Position numbers and translations under genes: made by a program
DNA from: GCA-2794515 sp034436155
GTDB lineage: Bacteria; Chloroflexota; Anaerolineae; Aggregatilineales; Phototrophicaceae
DNA length: 64,000 nt
Direction: 5' to 3'
NCBI GenBank assembly: GCA_034436155.1
Contig: DAOTVP010000083.1
Location: forward strand, 1 to 64,000
The notes under the pieces: generated by a model
Told to the model about the DNA's origin: nothing
Seen by the model: only the letters and a program-made list of their open reading frames with translations
The model's database searches: none
Shown: one piece after another, positions 59,162-64,000 of the stretch
Position numbering within the stretch: position 1 is the first letter of the stretch
How the letters are laid out: each line of letters opens with the position of its first letter

Positions 59162-61014
59162 AAATTCACCACCTCAGTCATTGGTTGAGGCTCGCCAGAT
59201 TGGAGCGGTAAGGTGACGGTGAAGGTGCTACCCGCGCCCAATTCGCTATCGACGCGGACAGTGCCGTTCATCAGGCGCACCAATTTTTGCACAATTGCCA
59301 AGCCCAAGCCCGTGCCACCATATTTACGGGTAGATGAGCCATCTACCTGACGGAATTCATCGAAAATATAACTCCGCGCATGAACAGGAATGCCGATGCC
59401 CGTATCGGTGACGATGATTTGCCATTCATCCTGACCATTGCGTTTCATATCCAGTGTCACCCGACCCGACTCGGTGAATTTGATGGCGTTGCTCAGCAAA
59501 TTTTGACCGATTTTCGTGAGCGCATCATCATCGCCTAAGATGCGCGATGGTAGGCTAGGGTCTATGCTGACCGTGAATACGATCCCTTTTTGTTCTGCTA
59601 ACCCGCCGATTTGTCTGCGCCATTTTTCGGCGAGTTCTGTGGGCGAAAATGGCACATTCACCAAATCCATCCGCCCCGATTCGATGCGCGAAATATCCAA
59701 AAAGGCGTTGACCAATTCGACTAAGCGTTTGCTATTCATGCCGATACGCTCGACCATGCTACGGGCTTTGGTATCGAGTTCGACCCCCATCCCGCCTAGC
59801 ATAATCCCCGTAAAGCCTTCAATGGCATTGAGTGGCGTACGCAATTCATGGCTCATGGTGGATAAAAATTCAGATTTGAGGCGGTTGTTCTCTTGCGCGA
59901 TCTCTTTGGCAGAAATCGCCTCATCGCGGGCATGACGCAATTCTTCGGTGTTTTTATTCAACGATGCTGTCATGGTGTTAAATGTAGCCGCCAATCTGCC
60001 AATTTCGTCCATACGCACCACAGGGACTTGTACACTCAAATCGCCATCGGTGACTTTTTTGGCGGCGCTTTGTAACTGTTCAAGACGTGAAAAGACAAGG
60101 CGTTGCGAGAATACATCTTGTCCCGAAACCACGAGGACGAATAACAGTGGAAATACAATCAGGAGTAATGTATTGGCATTAAAACTGGTGACATACGCCT
60201 CGTCTTGTTCGACCTCGCTGAAGATGAGCCAATTCGTGCCTTCAATTTTGAGGCTTGTGCCGATGACCTCGCGGTCTAAGAAATTGAAATAATCGGGATT
60301 GAAGAATAAATCGTCCTGATTCAGTGCTTGCTGAAATTCGGGGCGGTCTGCGATATTGGTATTGCGCTCAACGATAGTAAAGTCGCTATGAGCCAAAATT
60401 TGACCCTCTGTATTGACCAGATAGGCGTTACCCGTTGCGCCGAAGCGAATATCTTCGACCACATCATTCAAAATGCTCATGTTAAGGCGAATGGCAATTG
60501 CGCCACGCGCTTTTTCGTATGGGCGGGCGATAATGATATAGGGTGTATTCTGTGATGAAAATTGCAGGTTGCTCAGATAATCTTCGCCATTACGGGCATT
60601 CAAAAACCAATTGGATTGACGCACGGTGAATAAATTACTCAACACAGGTGCGTCTGTCGAAAAACTGGCGAGGATGTTGGCGTTGCCATCTAGCACCAGC
60701 ACCTCTTGAACGGTTTCATAACGCGAAGCGATAATTCTGACGACATCATCAAAATCGGCATCATTTTCGATATCATTGACAATATCCATGAATAAGCGTG
60801 ATTGTTCGAGTGTATCGCTCACCACGCGGGCGGCAGTCAGGGCGAAATCACTTTGCCGACTTTGCCACAAGGCGCGTTCTGAACTAAAGATAAACGAATA
60901 AACTGCCGTGCTGATGACGAATAAGATGATAAAAAAGCCAGTGGCTTGCACCAAAATGGCGATTCGGCGCAGACTCCATGTTATAGCTGGTGCAGATGAT
61001 GACGATTGAGTCAT
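59158..61014 (-). CDS. Cache-type sensor histidine kinase (module 1)
   Basis: A 618-residue membrane kinase. TM1 (about 17-40, VQATGFFIILFVISTAVYSF), a large outer Cache-like sensor (about 45-275) with ARPYEKARGAIAIRLNMSIL and GNAYLVNTEGQILAHSDF, TM2 (about 280-300), HAMP (RLEQLQSAAKKVTDGDLSVQ), a coiled coil, H-box STMSHELRTPLNAIEGF, N-box NLLSNAIKFTESG, G1 DTGIGIP and G2 GGTGLGLAIVQKL. Its start overlaps the stop of the PotD-like gene by four bases and its stop overlaps the first receiver, so these genes are strictly co-expressed. Cache domains usually bind small amines, amino acids or carboxylates. Confidence 0.93.
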   Translation of the reverse strand: MTQSSSSAPAITWSLRRIAILVQATGFFIILFVISTAVYSFIFSSERALWQSRQSDFALTAARVVSDTLEQSRLFMDIVNDIENDADFDDVVRIIASRYETVQEVLVLDGNANILASFSTDAPVLSNLFTVRQSNWFLNARNGEDYLSNLQFSSQNTPYIIIARPYEKARGAIAIRLNMSILNDVVEDIRFGATGNAYLVNTEGQILAHSDFTIVERNTNIADRPEFQQALNQDDLFFNPDYFNFLDREVIGTSLKIEGTNWLIFSEVEQDEAYVTSFNANTLLLIVFPLLFVLVVSGQDVFSQRLVFSRLEQLQSAAKKVTDGDLSVQVPVVRMDEIGRLAATFNTMTASLNKNTEELRHARDEAISAKEIAQENNRLKSEFLSTMSHELRTPLNAIEGFTGIMLGGMGVELDTKARSMVERIGMNSKRLVELVNAFLDISRIESGRMDLVNVPFSPTELAEKWRRQIGGLAEQKGIVFTVSIDPSLPSRILGDDDALTKIGQNLLSNAIKFTESGRVTLDMKRNGQDEWQIIVTDTGIGIPVHARSYIFDEFRQVDGSSTRKYGGTGLGLAIVQKLVRLMNGTVRVDSELGAGSTFTVTLPLQSGEPQPMTEVVNL

Positions 61015-62105
61015 GGTGTGTTTCCTTGTACAAATCTATCCCAAATTTCGGCATAGCGTGCTTCGACTTCTGCCCCCAACGACAAAATCAGCGATGAATT
61101 TTGTAACACATCATTTGGTGGGAAGATGAGCGGGTTATTCCGTAACGCTTCATCGACGAATGGCGCAACACCATCATTGGGTGTTGAATAATAATTATAC
61201 TCCAAAATTTTCGCGCCTATATCGGGGCGGAGTAAATAGTTAATAAATACTTGTGCGGTATAGATGTTGGGGCTGTTTTTAGGGATGGCGAAATTATCGC
61301 CCCAGACCAACGTGCCTTCTTCCGGGATGACGTATTCAAAATTGAAGCCTGCTTCTTCTGCGGCGAAAATATCGCCCACGTAACCGAGCGCAATCGCCCC
61401 ATCCCCTTCGGTGAGTAATGGCACAACCTCACTGCTCGATCCGACAAATGCCAAAATAGATGGGCGCAATTCCATCAGTTTGGTTTCGGCTTGTGCCAGT
61501 TCGTCAAAATTGGTGGTGTTGGCATCGTACCCCAAAACCTTGAGCGTAATCCCCACCGATGTGCGGATGCCGTTCCACATCACCACCTTGCCCAAAAATG
61601 CTTCATCCCATAAATCTGCCCATTGAGTAATCGGTCGGCTTACTTTTTCGGGGTTGACCACAATACCCAGGGTTCCCCAATTATAGGGTACAGAGAATTG
61701 ATTTTGCGGGTCATAGGCGAGGTCACGGAAATTGGGCGAAATGTTGCGGAAATTGGTGATGATCGAATAATCGAGCGGGGCGAGGCGTTCTTCTGCGATA
61801 GCCACCGCCACATATTTGTTATCCAAGACCACCACATCATAAATACCCCCATTGCGAAGATTGGCAATCGCTTCATCTTGTGATTCATATGTGATAAATT
61901 CAATCGCAACGCCTGTTTCTTGGGTGAATTGGTCGAGGATTTCTTGCGGTACATCCTCGACCCATGTATGAAAGCGGATCGATTGCGCCAACGGCGGGGT
62001 TGTTGGTGTGACCGATTCAGGCGCATCGGAGGCGCAGGCAACCAATGATAACAGGCTTATCACCAGCAACCATAATGTAGAACGGCTCTGTTTGAATATT
62101 ATCAT
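61011..62105 (-). CDS. PotD-like polyamine-type periplasmic binding lipoprotein
   Basis: A 364-residue extracellular binding protein of the spermidine/putrescine (PotD/PotF) family. It has a lipobox SLVAC after a signal helix, then IRFHTWVEDVPQEILDQFTQ, TGVAIEFITYESQDEAIANL, YDVVVLDNKYVAV, QFSVPYNWGTLGIVVNPEKV and GDGAIALGYVGDIFAAEEAG. No ABC permease or ATPase gene is adjacent; instead it overlaps a Cache kinase gene (ATGA). It therefore more likely serves as a ligand-loaded co-sensor than as a transport protein. The ATG at 62105 is preferred to the TTG at 62123. Confidence 0.9.
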   Translation of the reverse strand: MIIFKQSRSTLWLLVISLLSLVACASDAPESVTPTTPPLAQSIRFHTWVEDVPQEILDQFTQETGVAIEFITYESQDEAIANLRNGGIYDVVVLDNKYVAVAIAEERLAPLDYSIITNFRNISPNFRDLAYDPQNQFSVPYNWGTLGIVVNPEKVSRPITQWADLWDEAFLGKVVMWNGIRTSVGITLKVLGYDANTTNFDELAQAETKLMELRPSILAFVGSSSEVVPLLTEGDGAIALGYVGDIFAAEEAGFNFEYVIPEEGTLVWGDNFAIPKNSPNIYTAQVFINYLLRPDIGAKILEYNYYSTPNDGVAPFVDEALRNNPLIFPPNDVLQNSSLILSLGAEVEARYAEIWDRFVQGNTP

Positions 62106-62218
62106 TACATATCTCACTTTCAATGATTACAAGGCGATTATTTTGAATAAATGTCGTATGATTCGGGTAAGATTGTAGCAGATTTATGGTCAGAATTGCC
62201 ACATATCTTTACGACTTA

Positions 62219-62584
62219 TCAGTTTTTGCGGATGAGTTTTAATATATCGTTGGCGAAATTACGGGTATTCACAGGTTTGCTGAAATAACCATCGAAGCCT
62301 GCTTCGGAGGCTTGCTTTTTGACCTCTGCCGAATGAAAGGCGGTGACGGCAATGCAAGGCAGATGTTTATATTGTTCAGTGTTACGGATTTGCCCCAATA
62401 ATTCAAACCCATCCATGCCCGGTAGGGCAAAATCGATAATCACACCATCATACGCAGTCGCCTGCAGGTGATGCAACGCCTCTTCTGCGCTGGTGGCGCT
62501 ATCGGCTTGAATATTTGCCATTTGTAATAAACTACTCATCACATGAAGGGTATCGGCTTCATCTTCCACAATTAGTAAACGCAT
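62219..62584 (-). CDS. Single-domain response regulator (module 2, second receiver)
   Basis: A 121-residue receiver with LLIVEDEADTLHVM, phospho-acceptor Asp in GVIIDFALPGMDGF, Thr in CIAVTAFHSAEV and Lys in YFSKPVNTRNF. It begins one base after the stop of the receiver gene upstream, with GAGGA 9 bases before the ATG. Paralogue of the receiver at 58325. The 95 bases to the PotD-like gene show no terminator, so all seven genes could be one transcript. Confidence 0.92.
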   Translation of the reverse strand: MRLLIVEDEADTLHVMSSLLQMANIQADSATSAEEALHHLQATAYDGVIIDFALPGMDGFELLGQIRNTEQYKHLPCIAVTAFHSAEVKKQASEAGFDGYFSKPVNTRNFANDILKLIRKN

Positions 62585-62585
62585 G

Positions 62586-63029
62586 TTATTTATCCTCTTC
62601 TAACGACTGAGCGAGTTGTTCGTATAAATCGGGGATATCCACCAACAACCGCAGTATATTTTGAATGAAAGTTTTGGGGATGAGCGGTTTTGTGATGTAG
62701 TTATGAAATCCTTCGGCTAAGGCGCGTTCACGGTCTTTAATCATGGCGTGAGCAGTGAACGCGATGATTGGGATATGGCGTAAATGGGGCGATTTTTGCA
62801 CCAGTTCATTCATGCCCCATCCGTCTAAAACGGGCATCGATAAATCGGATAAGACGAAACTTGGGTGATGTTTTTCGATGAGTTCAAATCCCTCTTGACC
62901 GTTGTTGGCGGTTAGCACCTTTGCGCCACACCGTTCTAGTAACATTTTGGCTAAGATAAGGGCATCAGGCTCATCATCTACCACCAACACCGTCCACCCT
63001 TTGAGCAGTTCTGCATGAATTTTGAACAT
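62586..63029 (-). CDS. Single-domain response regulator (module 2, first receiver)
   Basis: A 147-residue receiver with LVVDDEPDALILAKMLL, phospho-acceptor Asp in FVLSDLSMPVLDGWG, Thr in IIAFTAHAMIKDRE and Lys in NYITKPLIPKTFIQNI. The ATG at 63029 has GGTGG upstream; the frame opens earlier at 63107 inside the kinase gene, which is unlikely. Paralogue of the receiver at 58730. Confidence 0.92.
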   Translation of the reverse strand: MFKIHAELLKGWTVLVVDDEPDALILAKMLLERCGAKVLTANNGQEGFELIEKHHPSFVLSDLSMPVLDGWGMNELVQKSPHLRHIPIIAFTAHAMIKDRERALAEGFHNYITKPLIPKTFIQNILRLLVDIPDLYEQLAQSLEEDK

Positions 63030-63042
63030 AATCCACCTACAC

Positions 63043-64000
63043 CTACACCTTCGGTTCTTCTGCGTGTTCGATAAGGGGTAACAAGACTGTGAATGTACTG
63101 CCTTCATTGACCTTACTCTTCACGCTGACTTTGCCCCCAAGTGACATTGCCAAACGCTTTACAATTGCCAGACCAAGCCCTGTGCCACCATACGCCCGTT
63201 TGGATGAACTATCGGCTTGCCGAAATTCTTCAAAAATGATATCTTGCAAATGAGCAGGGATGCCGATGCCTGTATCACTCACTTGGATGACTAAATCATC
63301 TTTATTGCGATTCACCACAATATCTACCGACCCTTTATGGGTAAATTTAATCCCATTTGAACACAGGTTGGTCAAGATTTTGATGAACGCATCCTCATCT
63401 AGCATGACCTCAGTTGGGACATCTTCGCCAATGGTATAATTAAACCCAATTTTTTTGTCTTTTGCCAATATTTCTAATTGTACATGAATTTGCTCGACCA
63501 TCGCCCGAATATTCAACGGCACAGGATGAAAGGTCATCCGTCCCGCTTGGATGCGACTAATATCTAAAATGTCGCTGATGATATTTAATAAGCGTGTGCT
63601 GTTGCTCTCGATGCGTTCCACCTGAAAGGTCTGTTCTTCATCGAGTTGTTCATCCATCAACAATACCTCAGAGAAGCCCAAAATGGCGCTCAGAGGTGTG
63701 CGGAGTTCATGACTCATGGTCGCCAAAAATTCATCTTTTAGTCGAGATGCTTCTAACGCTTTTTCATTAGCGAGGCGCAATTCTTCATTTTTCTGGCTGA
63801 TTTCGTCAATGCGCGTCTTGAGGCGTGTCGCCATATTGTTGAACCCATGCGCCAATTGACCAATCTCGTCTTGGGTCTGGATGGTGCTTCGGATGTCTAA
63901 ATTGCCTGTGCCGAATTGTTGCACGGTGTTGCGGAGCGATACAATCGGGCGGGCAATCTGGCGTGAGAGTAAGATGCTAATCACCCCAGAGACCAATACC
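63043..64000 (-). CDS. Sensor histidine kinase (module 2), N-terminus outside the window
   Basis: The last 318 or so residues of a membrane kinase. It begins in its final transmembrane helix (VSGVISILLSRQIARPIVSL), then HAMP (TGNLDIRSTIQTQDEIGQLA), a coiled coil, H-box ATMSHELRTPLSAILGF, N-box NLCSNGIKFTHKG, G1 DTGIGIP and G2 GGTGLGLAIVKRL. It matches the kinase at 59158 from HAMP to the end, including FEEFRQADSSSKRAYGGTG against FDEFRQVDGSSTRKYGGTG. The sensor domain lies beyond base 64000. Confidence 0.93.
   Translation of the reverse strand, partial: VLVSGVISILLSRQIARPIVSLRNTVQQFGTGNLDIRSTIQTQDEIGQLAHGFNNMATRLKTRIDEISQKNEELRLANEKALEASRLKDEFLATMSHELRTPLSAILGFSEVLLMDEQLDEEQTFQVERIESNSTRLLNIISDILDISRIQAGRMTFHPVPLNIRAMVEQIHVQLEILAKDKKIGFNYTIGEDVPTEVMLDEDAFIKILTNLCSNGIKFTHKGSVDIVVNRNKDDLVIQVSDTGIGIPAHLQDIIFEEFRQADSSSKRAYGGTGLGLAIVKRLAMSLGGKVSVKSKVNEGSTFTVLLPLIEHAEEPKV

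Overview
The window looks like chromosomal DNA of a member of the Chloroflexota, most likely Anaerolineae-like. The basis is the overall style of the proteins: PspA/IM30, MASE1 kinases, Uma2 nucleases, TIR proteins of the cyanobacterial/Chloroflexi type, threonine/proline-rich secreted proteins and tail-less envelope proteins. This assignment is inference; no 16S rRNA is present. Genes are densely packed on both strands, there is no gene-free stretch above about 300 bases, and there are no phage, transposase or CRISPR genes.

Layout. 1-4.8 kb: a receiver-kinase hybrid, pspA, a DUF3592 membrane protein, a broken CocE-type hydrolase and a PadR regulator. 5.0-9.5 kb: a compact plus-strand group of a coiled-coil membrane protein, two membrane-anchored TIR proteins and a polytopic NTT/MFS-like carrier. 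This is a candidate uncharacterised TIR signalling or defence locus. 9.6-24 kb: tandem two-domain GNAT acetyltransferases, secreted proteins, an FHA protein, a MASE1 kinase with its receiver, a ThDP enzyme, an OmpR-type two-component pair, a beta-propeller protein, an esterase and a third TIR protein. 24.2-30.1 kb: a minus-strand operon (Uma2, alpha/beta hydrolase, small protein, truncated GNAT), an FG-GAP protein, a large membrane protein and a PIN toxin/antitoxin pair. 30-36.4 kb: a four-helix membrane protein, then a divergent carbohydrate cluster (GH1 beta-glucosidase and 6-phosphogluconate dehydrogenase against an FGGY kinase and an UlaG-like lactonase) and a UPF0316 protein.

36.5-44.4 kb is housekeeping. 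It holds pdhABC with a terminator, a DUF433 antitoxin with a destroyed partner, a second PIN toxin/antitoxin pair, then tRNA-Thr, tRNA-Tyr, tRNA-Thr, rpmG, tRNA-Trp, secE, nusG, rplK and rplA, ending at a strong terminator. 44.4-49.6 kb: an epimerase deletion scar, then nadK, a zinc-finger membrane protein, recN, Uma2 and a DNA methyltransferase in one direction. 49.7-57.3 kb: a minus-strand run of a zinc-ribbon/TPR protein, two histidine kinases, a TIR protein fused to a degenerate DarT-like domain, and an AAC(3)-like acetyltransferase. 57.4-64 kb: a lipoprotein and two related kinase-receiver-receiver modules, one coupled by a four-base overlap to a PotD-like binding protein.

Two themes stand out. 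First, there are four TIR-domain proteins in three loci, including the TIR/DarT-like fusion at 54938-56359, which lacks the residues expected for DarT catalysis. Second, a family of paired intergenic hairpins (near 4.2, 9.55, 13.35, 49.7 and 54.9 kb) often follows genes; in its first stem the loop occurs in both orientations. One copy has replaced the 5' end of the CocE gene. Several small gene remnants (CocE, GNAT, DUF5615-like toxin, epimerase) show active gene decay.
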